Source: Peptoniphilus obesi ph1
Lineage (GTDB): Bacteria; Bacillota; Clostridia; Tissierellales; Peptoniphilaceae
Direction: 5' to 3'
Assembly (NCBI RefSeq): GCF_000311865.1
Contig: NZ_HE978580.1
Coordinates: 307,865 to 371,864 of the forward strand
DNA: 64,000 nucleotides
Under the pieces are notes generated by a model, which searched no databases, was not told the origin of the DNA, and saw nothing but the letters and a program-made list of their open reading frames with translations. The position numbers and the translations under genes were made by a program. How positions within the stretch are numbered: position 1 is the stretch's first letter; every line of letters begins with the position of its first letter. Positions 8,793 through 16,265 of the stretch are shown here, in pieces.

Positions 8793-9560
8793 CTAACTTA
8801 AAAAAGAATTTACAACTTTTGAAAAAGTGTAAAAATCATCTAAATAACTATAATGGCCTGCGCCTTTTAATATAACTAAACCACTGCCCTTAATTTCTTT
8901 TTCAAACACTTCTGCCATATAAACAGGAGTGTCTTGGTCGTTTTCTCCCCAGATAAGAAGAGTTTCTGCCTTTATTTTTGGAAAATAATCAAGAGTTGAC
9001 TCATTAACAACTTTTACAAAAGTTTTTCTCATAATTCCTTGTGAATCCTTGTAGTCATCTGAACCAAAACGTGAGTAAAAGTCTTTTATCCTGTCTTCTT
9101 TATTCTTGAAAATATTTAATTTAGTGTAAATAAATTTTAAAAATTTAAAAGAATATACCTTAAAATAATAATCTATTCCTCTTTTTGGAAGAACTCCAGA
9201 AGCATCAACAAGTATTAATTTATCAACAAATTCGGGATGTTCTGCAGCAAATATAGTTAGAGTTTTTCCTCCGAAAGAATGTCCTATAAAAGTGCCCTTA
9301 TCTATATTTTTTTTCTTCAAAAATTCTAATAGATAATCACTATAATCTTTTGTTGATAAAACTTTCTTCGGATCATCACTTTGTCCAAATCCAGGGGCAT
9401 CATATGCATAAACTTTATAATTTTCTTTTAAAAAGTTTACCATTGGCATAACTGTTTCAATGTAAGCTCCCCAGCCATGCAAAATTACGAGTGGGCTTCC
9501 CTCTCCCTCTTCTATATAAGATATATCACTATCAAAAATATTAATTTTCTTCCTTTGCAT
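8793..9560 (-). CDS. Alpha/beta-fold hydrolase
   Basis: Cytoplasmic hydrolase of 255 residues with no signal peptide. The nucleophile elbow GHSFGG places Ser at about 95. The oxyanion-hole HGWGA is at 28-32. The acid is likely the Asp in LIWGENDQDTP near 207, and the catalytic His lies in GAGHYSYLDD near 236. The substrate is unknown. It lies between a coiled-coil protein and murF with short gaps, so it is co-transcribed with cell-wall genes, but no wall function can be inferred from sequence alone. Confidence 0.85.
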   Translation of the reverse strand: MQRKKINIFDSDISYIEEGEGSPLVILHGWGAYIETVMPMVNFLKENYKVYAYDAPGFGQSDDPKKVLSTKDYSDYLLEFLKKKNIDKGTFIGHSFGGKTLTIFAAEHPEFVDKLILVDASGVLPKRGIDYYFKVYSFKFLKFIYTKLNIFKNKEDRIKDFYSRFGSDDYKDSQGIMRKTFVKVVNESTLDYFPKIKAETLLIWGENDQDTPVYMAEVFEKEIKGSGLVILKGAGHYSYLDDFYTFSKVVNSFLS

Positions 9561-9585
9561 TATAATTTAAGCCTTTCTATAAATA

Positions 9586-10059
9586 TTAATCCTCACCTTT
9601 TTCTAAATCTTTTTCTTTCTTAAAATCTGAATAAGACTTATCTCTGATGAGTTGGTCTTCGTTTATAGTTATAGAAGACTCTTTTTCTTGAGCTTTACTA
9701 TTTTCAAAATCAGGTCCTGCTTTTTGTGTGTATTGATTATTGTCCGGATAGTTAACTGAATTGTTAAAATCGTCTAATTTTATTTTTAAAGATTCTAGCC
9801 TAGCTATACTTATATCAATTTGTTTGATATATTCTTCAAAATCTATTTGATCATTATTATTATCTTTATTTGCATCATAAACTTCTTTTCCAAGAGCTTG
9901 ATAAATTTTTTCTAGACTTCTTTTTTCAGATGCAATTTCAAACTTTATCTTCGCTTGACTTTGAATTTGTTTAGAATTATCTTCTAATTTTTTGCTAACA
10001 AGATCAAGATTTTCTCTTAAATCTTTTAAATTATCTAAAAAATCATTAAATAGGCTCAT
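9586..10059 (-). CDS. Hypothetical coiled-coil protein
   Basis: A hydrophilic, highly charged 157-residue protein with no signal or membrane segment. Residues 1-60 are predicted coiled coil (heptad-like leucines in NDFLDNLKDLRENLDLVSKK), followed by a second helical stretch near 75-100 and a disordered, acidic tail. I do not recognise a family. It is the first gene of the operon leading to murF, ddl, rnr and smpB. The start is supported by AGAGGTGAT before the ATG and by a good extended -10 promoter upstream. Confidence 0.75.
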   Translation of the reverse strand: MSLFNDFLDNLKDLRENLDLVSKKLEDNSKQIQSQAKIKFEIASEKRSLEKIYQALGKEVYDANKDNNNDQIDFEEYIKQIDISIARLESLKIKLDDFNNSVNYPDNNQYTQKAGPDFENSKAQEKESSITINEDQLIRDKSYSDFKKEKDLEKGED

Positions 10060-10082
10060 AATATCACCTCTGATACGGAGTT

Positions 10083-10091
10083 ATTATATCA
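10083..10091 (-). promoter_or_regulatory. Extended -10 promoter of the murF-ddl-rnr-smpB operon
   Basis: TGATATAAT on the minus strand (TATAAT at 10083-10088, TG at 10090-10091), about 24 nt before the first start codon. No clear -35 is present, as allowed for extended -10 promoters. Confidence 0.6.
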
Positions 10092-10161
10092 AAAAATCAG
10101 CTATTTTTAAATGATTAATGATTATCTAGCTAGGGTATGAATTTTTTGAAGAGGTGATTTT

Positions 10162-10395
10162 GTGGAAAAAAAATTATTTGTAGGAACAGTTTGTCCTTTT
10201 TGCAAAAAAGTAGAAAATTTTATAGATTAAAATGATATTAAAGATGTTGAAATAGTAAATATTGATACTGACAAGGAAGCTAGAAATTATTTAGTCGAAA
10301 AGGGTGGAAAAAGGCAAGTGCCTTGTTTGTTCATTGATGAAAATCCCCTATATGAATCAGACGATATAATAAAATATTTAAAAGAAAATAAATAA
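10162..10395 (+). pseudogene. Glutaredoxin-like gene broken by an in-frame ochre stop
   Basis: A 77-codon frame that matches the intact downstream glutaredoxin along its whole length, including the redox motif VCPFCKK (CPFC at codons 11-14), the QVPCLFID segment and the C-terminal ESDDIIKYLKEN. Codon 23 is TAA (10228-10230) where the paralogue has GAA within DEND, so a single G-to-T change explains the break. The gene starts with GTG behind a GAGGTGAT ribosome site (about 10151-10158). The region after the stop shows no further damage, so inactivation is recent, or the base is a sequencing error. Its true stop is 10 nt before the next ATG. Confidence 0.85.
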
Positions 10396-10405
10396 GGAGT
10401 TTTAA

Positions 10406-10642
10406 ATGAAAAATTTAAGTTTATATTTTTTCCCTGAATGTCCTTTTTGTCAAAAGGTATTAAAATTTATTGATGAAAATGATATTAAGAATATTGAATT
10501 TTTAGATATCAAAAAAGATGAAAAAAATAAAGAAGCTTTGATTGAAAAAGGCGGCAAAAATCAAGTCCCTGCCCTACTTCATGATGGCGAAATTCTTTAT
10601 GAGTCAGATGATATAATTGATTATCTTAAAAAGAATAAATAA
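10406..10642 (+). CDS. Glutaredoxin-like thioredoxin-fold protein
   Basis: A 78-residue thioredoxin-fold redox protein. The active site is CPFC at about 10-13, the cis-Pro is in NQVPALLHDG, and the C-terminal helix is ESDDIIDYLKK, all typical of glutaredoxins. In an anaerobe it may act in thiol reduction without glutathione; the electron donor is not evident here. It is a tandem duplicate of the disrupted gene directly upstream, whose stop codon overlaps the AAGGAG site of this gene, so both belong to one transcript. Confidence 0.88.
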   Translation: MKNLSLYFFPECPFCQKVLKFIDENDIKNIEFLDIKKDEKNKEALIEKGGKNQVPALLHDGEILYESDDIIDYLKKNK

Positions 10643-10645
10643 AAA

Positions 10646-10680
10646 GAAAAAACTATGCGAGACTGCATAGTTTTTCTTAT
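10646..10680. terminator. Bidirectional terminator between glutaredoxin and the HutD gene
   Basis: GAAAAAACTATGC (10646-10658) pairs with GCATAGTTTTTC (10665-10676), with A and T runs flanking so that it can act for both converging genes. Confidence 0.85.
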
Positions 10681-10694
10681 TTTATACACACATT

Positions 10695-11228
10695 CTATTT
10701 TATTACAGAAATTAAAAGCTTTCCTTGTCCTTTGATTACAATGCTTTCTCCCTTATCAAGTTCTATAAGGCTCATATTTTCAAATGTATTTTGATCATAC
10801 TTTAAATTAGAATCATAATTAAAGATCAACATTTTTTCATGGTCATTTTTAAATTCTTTTTCCCCATCAATACTTTCCTTGTATAAATCTGCTTCTAATC
10901 CATTTTTTACAATTAAATTGAAATCTCTTACCTTGCTGTGAGAACTCATTTGATCACTACCATCAAATTTATAAACTTCAAAAGGTTCAAGGTCAATTTT
11001 TTTGCCCATATGATTTAATTTTAAAACTTTATCAAGTGGAGTTATAAATCTTGTAAATCCACCATATTCAGAAAATTCACTACTATCTAGATTACAAGTT
11101 GCAGAAGAAATTCTGTAGTCAAATTTCCTATTTTTAAAATCATCCCCTTCTGGACAAATAACAATCTCGTCAGTTTCTCCTCCAGCCCATGTTGATGTTT
11201 TAAAATCATTCTTATTTTTTACTTTCAT
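10695..11228 (-). CDS. HutD/Ves family protein
   Basis: A 177-residue cupin-fold protein of the HutD/Ves family. Seen are the family-typical N-terminal TSTWAGGETDEIVICPEG (about 11-28), DYRISSATCN, and GGFTRFITPLDKVLKL. HutD accompanies histidine-use genes in pseudomonads, and Ves was named in E. coli for a stress response; the molecular role is unproven in both. No hut genes are near, so the function here is open. An AGAGGAGAT ribosome site supports the start. It is a single-gene unit convergent with the glutaredoxin. Confidence 0.78.
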   Translation of the reverse strand: MKVKNKNDFKTSTWAGGETDEIVICPEGDDFKNRKFDYRISSATCNLDSSEFSEYGGFTRFITPLDKVLKLNHMGKKIDLEPFEVYKFDGSDQMSSHSKVRDFNLIVKNGLEADLYKESIDGEKEFKNDHEKMLIFNYDSNLKYDQNTFENMSLIELDKGESIVIKGQGKLLISVIK

Positions 11229-11396
11229 AATATCTCCTCTTTTTATTTTTATTAAAATCTCTAATTTAATTATATAGTTATTTATTTCTTTATTCTACTT
11301 TTACAAGAATTAAAGTCAAATTTATTAACTTTTATATATAATTTTTTAAAATAATAGATAAAAAGTTAAATTATTCACTTTATTTGATATATAATT

Positions 11397-11424
11397 TTGA
11401 TATCGTTTGCTTTTGGTTTATAAT
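11397..11424 (+). promoter_or_regulatory. Promoter of the aminotransferase gene
   Basis: TTGATA (11397-11402), 16-nt spacer, TATAAT (11419-11424), 33 nt before the ATG at 11458. Confidence 0.65.
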
Positions 11425-11457
11425 AGGGTTAGTTATAAAAATATTGTGGAGGTAATC

Positions 11458-12669
11458 ATGGATTTTCATAAAAGTTTAAAAAAACTAGGATACATAGAAT
11501 CACGTTATATAGAAAATATTGATATTGACAAGTTGCATATAAGGGGCAGCAGTCTTCATGCAGAATATATGGACTTTTCACACGCAAATATTGATGCTCA
11601 CGAACCAATTCCCGGAGCAATAAAAGAATTTAACTTTGGCTACAATCAAGGTAGACAATTTGCTTATACTCCAAACAAGGGAGATTTATACGTTAGGGAA
11701 AGATTGGCAGAAAAAATTTCTGCTTTTACAAATTCAAAAATAGATCCTAAGAAAAATATAACAATCACACCAGGAACTCACGCAGCTTTATTTTTAAGTA
11801 TTGGATCTGTGATCTCTCCTGGAGATAAGGTAGCAATTATTGAACCTGATTATCTAGATAATAGAAGAATCTTAGAATTTTTAGGTGCAGAAACTCTTGC
11901 TGTAGGATTTAATTACCTAAGCAGTGAAGGAAATGATGCAGGAATTGACTTAAGACAATTAGAAAAAGCCTTCCAAGATGGTGCAAAACTTTTCGTATTC
12001 TCAAACCCTAACAACCCAACAGGTGCAGTATACTCACAAAGTGAAATTCGTAAAATTGCACAACTTGCAGCAGAATATGATGCAACTTTAATAGTTGACC
12101 AACTATATTGTAGACAAGTTTATGATGATAGAGAATTTATAAATATTTGCTCTAGAAAAGAAATAAATCCTGAAAAAATAATAACAATAATGAGTCCATC
12201 AAAAACAGAATCTTTAAACGGATTTTCTCAAGCAGTAGCATTTGGATCTGCAGAAATAATTGATAAGATGGAATCTCTACAAGATGTTGTTGCTTTAAGA
12301 GCAGCTGGATACAGTCAAGCTGTTTTAAATACTTGGTTTAACGAACCAGATTCTTGGTTAGAATATAGAGTTAATAGCCACCAAGAAATTAGAGATGCCC
12401 TATTAGTTCAATTCAACAGAATGGACGGAGTTAGACTTAGACCAACAGAAGCAGGATCAAATATGTTTGTTAAGCTACCAAACCTAGACATTGAAATGGA
12501 TGAATTTGTAAAAGTTTTAAGAGTTCTAGCAAATATGGTAGTAATTCCAGGAACAGATTTTGGACCTCAATTCGATAAAAGTATCTTAATTAACTTCTCT
12601 CAAGACAAAAACAAGGCAATTGAAGGAGTTAAGAGAATAGAAGAAATTTTATCAAGATACAGAAGATAA
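11458..12669 (+). CDS. PLP-dependent aminotransferase, class I/II
   Basis: Fold-type I aminotransferase of 403 residues. The PLP pocket shows SNPNNPTG (182-189), the ring-nitrogen Asp in IVDQLY (D214), and the Schiff-base Lys in MSPSKTESLNG (K249). Amino donor and acceptor cannot be read from the sequence; an aspartate- or aromatic-type enzyme is possible. The start at 11458 has a perfect GGAGG site 7 nt upstream, whereas an in-frame start further up (11407) would overlap the promoter. It is a single-gene transcript with its own terminator. The isolated aspartate kinase gene lies 1.4 kb away and need not be linked. Confidence 0.9.
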   Translation: MDFHKSLKKLGYIESRYIENIDIDKLHIRGSSLHAEYMDFSHANIDAHEPIPGAIKEFNFGYNQGRQFAYTPNKGDLYVRERLAEKISAFTNSKIDPKKNITITPGTHAALFLSIGSVISPGDKVAIIEPDYLDNRRILEFLGAETLAVGFNYLSSEGNDAGIDLRQLEKAFQDGAKLFVFSNPNNPTGAVYSQSEIRKIAQLAAEYDATLIVDQLYCRQVYDDREFINICSRKEINPEKIITIMSPSKTESLNGFSQAVAFGSAEIIDKMESLQDVVALRAAGYSQAVLNTWFNEPDSWLEYRVNSHQEIRDALLVQFNRMDGVRLRPTEAGSNMFVKLPNLDIEMDEFVKVLRVLANMVVIPGTDFGPQFDKSILINFSQDKNKAIEGVKRIEEILSRYRR

Positions 12670-12683
12670 AAATTAAAATTTAT

Positions 12684-12713
12684 TAAAAGACCTAGATGTC
12701 TAGGTCTTTTTTT
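12684..12713 (+). terminator. Terminator of the aminotransferase gene
   Basis: AAAAGACCTAGA pairs with CTAGGTCTTTT around a 3-4 nt loop, followed by a T run. Confidence 0.88.
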
Positions 12714-12802
12714 AGTTCTTCTGATTTTAAAATTGATACTTAAATAAATTTCTATTTTTATAAACTTTCCAATAAGATAAATCTAAATATAATTGCACAA
12801 AG

Positions 12803-12836
12803 AAGTCTAAGATCTGACTTAGACTTTAATTTTTTA
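12803..12836. terminator. Stem-loop, possible terminator
   Basis: AAGTCTAAG (12803-12811) pairs with CTTAGACTT (12818-12826). The T-rich tail is on the plus-strand side, although the gene that would need a terminator is on the minus strand, so its function is uncertain. Confidence 0.4.
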
Positions 12837-13484
12837 TTTTACTAATTCCATATTTACAAATCCTAAATCCCTATTAAAGATTTCATATTTTTCGTATTGA
12901 TTAGCCTTGATTGAAAGTTCTACTTCCCTGTCTTCTAAAATATCTCTTGCCTTAATCTTATATTCATCTTGTAATATATCTGTATACATTACGTTCTCAA
13001 AAGTTTTTAGCCAGTCTTCAAAGCCGTACTTTTCATCATCAGTAATTAAATATCTTTCATCAATCATTGTAACTTTTAAAAATCCACCTTCTGTAACAAG
13101 ATCGTCTAAAGTTAAAACAATACTCTTTTTATTTTCAGCTTCAAAATCCGGATAAATTTCATTAATTATTTTTTCAACCTCTTCAGAATTTTCACCTGTT
13201 AGCATTTCATACACAGTTTGGCTGTATATGCAGTCATCATTGATTTCTCCAGTATACCTAGTTCCGTTCCAATTTACCCTAAATAATTTTTCCCAGTTTC
13301 TACCTAAATCTCCTCGATAAAAGTGAGTATTATCTTCATTTTCATGAATTGTAATTACTGTATTTAAATCTAGATCCTTATCTTTTTCTTCTTCTAATAA
13401 ATTTTTAAACTCTTCTAAGTCTCCTTTTAATATTAAATCATGCATATTTTTTATATTTTTTATCCTAGCTAAGCTTTTAATCAT
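12834..13484 (-). CDS. Hypothetical acidic cytoplasmic protein
   Basis: A 216-residue protein, rich in Glu and Asp, without signal peptide or membrane segment. I recognise no catalytic motif or family with confidence. The N-terminus is helical and charged, and the middle alternates short beta-like stretches (SIVLTLDDLVTEGGFLKVTMI) with acidic turns. A GAGGAGAT ribosome site precedes the ATG. A later in-frame Met (residue 14) is a weaker start candidate. It forms its own transcription unit between the aminotransferase and tRNA-Lys. Confidence 0.7.
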   Translation of the reverse strand: MIKSLARIKNIKNMHDLILKGDLEEFKNLLEEEKDKDLDLNTVITIHENEDNTHFYRGDLGRNWEKLFRVNWNGTRYTGEINDDCIYSQTVYEMLTGENSEEVEKIINEIYPDFEAENKKSIVLTLDDLVTEGGFLKVTMIDERYLITDDEKYGFEDWLKTFENVMYTDILQDEYKIKARDILEDREVELSIKANQYEKYEIFNRDLGFVNMELVK

Positions 13485-13771
13485 TTTAAAATCTCCTCTT
13501 TTATTTTACTTATTATATTTTTTAATTTTTTCATTTAATTTTTTATATTAACAATTTAATTTTGATTTTCTCCGCTTACCTTCTGATTATATCAAATAGT
13601 ACTAAATATTTATATTCAAGTATATTTGTTTTAATACTTTATATAGAAATATCCTATAAATTTTATTTAAACTACTTTTTCATCTTTAATTATTTTTGCT
13701 ATCTTTATAGTTTAAATTTTAAAGTAAAATCAAATTTTTAAATTATTATATAAAATCAAGCAAATTTCAAA
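13485..13771. other. AT-rich spacer with a possible promoter
   Basis: No gene is seen in these roughly 290 bases. On the minus strand an extended -10 element TGATATAAT (13586-13594) could drive the hypothetical gene ending at 12834, giving a leader of about 100 nt, but no good -35 supports it. Confidence 0.35.
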
Positions 13772-13809
13772 ATAAAAAAACACGTAAATCACTAAGACTT
13801 ACGTGTTCT
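13772..13809 (-). terminator. Terminator of tRNA-Lys
   Basis: On the minus strand AACACGTAA pairs with TTTACGTGTT, followed by a T run (TTTTTTTATTTT), directly past the tRNA 3' end. Confidence 0.88.
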
Positions 13810-13812
13810 TAT

Positions 13813-13888
13813 TGGTGCGCCTTCAGGGACTCGAACCCTGGGCCCATTGATTAAGAGTCAATTGCTCTACCACCTGAGCTAAAGGCGC
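13813..13888 (-). tRNA. tRNA-Lys (anticodon CTT)
   Basis: Minus-strand cloverleaf with acceptor strand GCGCCTT, D arm AGCTCAGGTGGTAGAGC, anticodon stem TTGA/TCAA around loop CTCTTAA (anticodon CTT), T arm GGGTTCGAGTCCC and discriminator A. The CCA end is encoded at 13813-13815. Confidence 0.96.
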
Positions 13889-13904
13889 AAACTACAATAA
13901 ATAT

Positions 13905-13933
13905 ATTTTACAACTCATTTTTCATTTGGTCAA
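13905..13933 (-). promoter_or_regulatory. Promoter of tRNA-Lys
   Basis: TTGACC (13928-13933), 17-nt spacer, TAAAAT (13905-13910) on the minus strand, just upstream of the tRNA. Confidence 0.85.
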
Positions 13934-13985
13934 TAGATTTTACAAATTTCTTAAATTTTATATTTTAATCTTCTTTAGCATAGTA

Positions 13986-14014
13986 TTGACTTAAATTTAA
14001 AATTTTATTACAAT
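13986..14014 (+). promoter_or_regulatory. Promoter of the aspartate kinase gene
   Basis: TTGACT (13986-13991), 17-nt spacer, TACAAT (14009-14014). The start codon at 14038 follows only about 23 nt later, so there is no room for a lysine riboswitch. Confidence 0.8.
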
Positions 14015-14037
14015 TTTTGAAATGGAGGTTATTAATT

Positions 14038-15354
14038 ATGAGTTTAATTGTTTCAAAATTTGGTGGTACTTCCCTAGCAAGTTCAAAAGCTATACTTCAA
14101 GTTGCAAATATTATAAAAGAAGACAAGTCTAGAAGATATATTGTTGCATCTGCTCCGGGAAAAAAGAAAAATGAAGATACTAAGGTAACTGATTTATTAT
14201 ATTTAACTTACGATCTAGCTAGTCATGATATAACTTTTACTGACACTCTAGACAAGGTTATAAAAAAATATAAAGAAATTATTGATGGATGCAATATTGA
14301 TCTTGATATAGATGATTTTTTTGCTAAACTTTCTGATGAATTGAAGGGAAAAGTTTCAAGAGAGTATATAGCTAGTAGGGGTGAATATCTTAATGCCTTA
14401 ATTCTTTCAAAAGTTCTTGGTTATGATTTTATTGATGCTAGAGATTTAATATTTTTTGATAATGATGGGAATTTTATCGAAAGTAAGTCCTACCAAGCTA
14501 TAGAAGATATGAAAAATAAACATGAATATGCAGTTATCCCTGGCTTTTATGGAGAAAATTTAGATAAAAAGATTAAAACTTTTTCCAGAGGTGGATCTGA
14601 TTTAACTGGTTCTATTATTTCAAAAGGAGTTATGGCTGACTTATACGAAAACTGGACCGATGTTTCTGGTTTTTTATCAGCTGATCCGAGAATAGTTAAA
14701 AATCCAAAACAAATTGAAAAAATTACTTACAGTGAATTGAGAGAGCTTTCATATGCTGGTGCTTCTGTTTTACACGAAGAAGCTATACTTCCCTTGATTA
14801 ATGATGGAATAACCATCCAAGTTAAAAATACTTTCAAACCTCAAGACAAGGGTACCTTAATTGTTAGCGATTCAGCTAAAAAAGAAAACTCATCAGATAT
14901 CACAGGAATTAGTGGAAAAAAACATTTTTCAGTTATTAATATTGAAAAAATTCAAATGAAAAAAGATAAATCTTTTTATAGAAAATTAATGAGTGTTTTG
15001 GAAGTTAATAGAATTGAGCTTGAACATATGCCAACTTCAATCGATTCTATCTCATTGATTGTAAAAGAAAACCAACTTGCTTCTAATTATGAAACAATTA
15101 TTAACGAAATAAAAACCTTCTGTAGTCCAAATGATATTTCTGTGGAATCAAATATCGCCCTTATCACCGTTGTTGGTGCTGGAATGAAAAACCATGTTGG
15201 TTTATCTGCAAAACTATTTTCAGCCCTTGCTGAGGCGAATATAAATATAAGAATGATAATTCAAGGGTCAAGTGAATTAAATATTATTATTGGTATTAAC
15301 CAAGATTATTACGAAAAGGCGATTGATGTAATTTATAAAGCCTTTATTAATTGA
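14038..15354 (+). CDS. lysC: Aspartate kinase
   Basis: Phosphorylates aspartate, the first step toward lysine, threonine and methionine. 438 residues. The N-terminal amino-acid-kinase fold begins with VSKFGGTS (K7), and the FSRGGSDLTGS substrate segment lies near 190-200. The C-terminal third holds paired ACT domains (VVGAGMKNHVGLSAKLFSAL near 380-400), as expected for an allosterically controlled enzyme. The start at 14038 follows GGAGG; an in-frame start 21 nt upstream would sit at the promoter's end and lacks a ribosome site. A single-gene unit, next to a lipoprotein gene and 0.9 kb before the SAM-controlled methionine importer. Confidence 0.94.
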   Translation: MSLIVSKFGGTSLASSKAILQVANIIKEDKSRRYIVASAPGKKKNEDTKVTDLLYLTYDLASHDITFTDTLDKVIKKYKEIIDGCNIDLDIDDFFAKLSDELKGKVSREYIASRGEYLNALILSKVLGYDFIDARDLIFFDNDGNFIESKSYQAIEDMKNKHEYAVIPGFYGENLDKKIKTFSRGGSDLTGSIISKGVMADLYENWTDVSGFLSADPRIVKNPKQIEKITYSELRELSYAGASVLHEEAILPLINDGITIQVKNTFKPQDKGTLIVSDSAKKENSSDITGISGKKHFSVINIEKIQMKKDKSFYRKLMSVLEVNRIELEHMPTSIDSISLIVKENQLASNYETIINEIKTFCSPNDISVESNIALITVVGAGMKNHVGLSAKLFSALAEANINIRMIIQGSSELNIIIGINQDYYEKAIDVIYKAFIN

Positions 15355-15400
15355 TTAAAAACCCTTTATCTTTGGGTATATATTTTTTAGGAGGAGATTT

Positions 15401-16027
15401 ATGAATATTAAGAAATTGACAGGCGTTATAACTATGGGACTTTTATTAACTGCATGTAACAAGGCAGACAATGCAGCTACAGTTAACAATAGTCCAGAAA
15501 AAACAGAAAATAATACAAAAGTAGAAAGCAATGTAACTAATAATACTTCAGCAACTACAAATGACAAAGCAGTTACTTCTAATACTGGCATTGATTACAC
15601 TTCAGATTCTCTATATGCAAATCCTAATGTGAAATTAACAGCTAAAGAAGCTGCTGATGTTCTTCTTGCTAAGTATCCAAATGCAAAGATAAAAGATATA
15701 AGTTTTGATAGTGATACTTTTGAATATGAAGTTACTGGGATAGACGGAACTACTGAATATGAATTAGAAATCAATCCTGAAACTGGTGATATCATAAGAG
15801 AGTCACAAGAAAGTGAAAATGAAAAATTCTTTTTAAGTGATGAACAAATTTTAAAGGTTGAAAAACTTTTAGAAGTTGCTGTAAATCATTCTGGTAATGA
15901 TTTTAAGGTAAATGAATATGGTATATCTTTTGATGATGGTATTTGCGAATTAGAAATTGAACTTAAAAATGCTGATGGTGCTGAAGTAGAATATAAATAT
16001 GATGTTGATACAGAAACAGCTATCTAA
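15401..16027 (+). CDS. PepSY-domain lipoprotein
   Basis: A 208-residue surface lipoprotein. The signal peptide has a basic start, a short hydrophobic core and lipobox LLTAC, so the mature Cys is residue 19. A Thr/Asn/Ser-rich linker (about 25-65) is followed by a PepSY domain (LTAKEAADVLLAKYPNAKI onward, about 80-130) and a second, more divergent PepSY-like repeat to the C-terminus. PepSY domains are thought to restrain peptidases or sense at the envelope; no partner is encoded nearby. GGAGGAG supports the ATG. It follows aspartate kinase by 46 nt and has its own terminator. Confidence 0.88.
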   Translation: MNIKKLTGVITMGLLLTACNKADNAATVNNSPEKTENNTKVESNVTNNTSATTNDKAVTSNTGIDYTSDSLYANPNVKLTAKEAADVLLAKYPNAKIKDISFDSDTFEYEVTGIDGTTEYELEINPETGDIIRESQESENEKFFLSDEQILKVEKLLEVAVNHSGNDFKVNEYGISFDDGICELEIELKNADGAEVEYKYDVDTETAI

Positions 16028-16055
16028 ATAAAATTTAAATATAGGATATAGATCA

Positions 16056-16082
16056 AAGGAGACTAAATAGTCTTCTTTTTTC
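16056..16082 (+). terminator. Terminator of the PepSY lipoprotein gene
   Basis: AAGGAGACTA pairs with TAGTCTTCTT (one G-U pair), followed by T-rich sequence. It overlaps the start of the next promoter. Confidence 0.75.
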
Positions 16083-16111
16083 TTGACTATAATTATCTTC
16101 AAGTATATAAT
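16083..16111 (+). promoter_or_regulatory. Promoter of the metNIQ operon
   Basis: TTGACT (16083-16088), 17-nt spacer, TATAAT (16106-16111). Transcription would start about 16118, exactly at the riboswitch. Confidence 0.88.
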
Positions 16112-16117
16112 CTTAGT

Positions 16118-16242
16118 ATCTTATCAAGAGAGGTGGAGGGACTGGCCCTATGAAACCCGGCAACCTGTTTTACAAGGTGCTAATTCCTGAGTTTTAACTA
16201 GAGATAAGAGGCTTATGCTCTCTTATTGAGAGTATTTTTTTA
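16118..16242 (+). promoter_or_regulatory. SAM-I (S-box) riboswitch with terminator
   Basis: The S-box core is intact: AAGAGAGGTGGAGGGACTGG, CCTATGAAACCCGGCAACC and AAGGTGCTAATTCC. P1 pairs TCTTATC (16119-16125) with GATAAGA (16203-16209). Downstream, ATGCTCTC (16215-16222) pairs with GAGAGTAT (16228-16235) and a T run follows, forming the terminator. ATAAGAG (16204-16210) can instead pair with CTCTTAT (16220-16226), an antiterminator that competes with both P1 and the terminator. This predicts transcription OFF when SAM is abundant. Confidence 0.95.
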
Positions 16243-16265
16243 TGTAAAGATTAATTGGAGGAACT

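Noticed and set aside
10228-10230. Possible recoding (readthrough) of the TAA in the glutaredoxin gene
   Set aside because: TAA is the least read-through stop, no selenocysteine element is expected for an ochre codon, and the paralogue has plain GAA here. A nonsense mutation is simpler.
14015-14037. Lysine riboswitch before aspartate kinase
   Set aside because: The promoter lies only 23 nt before the start codon, leaving no space for an aptamer.
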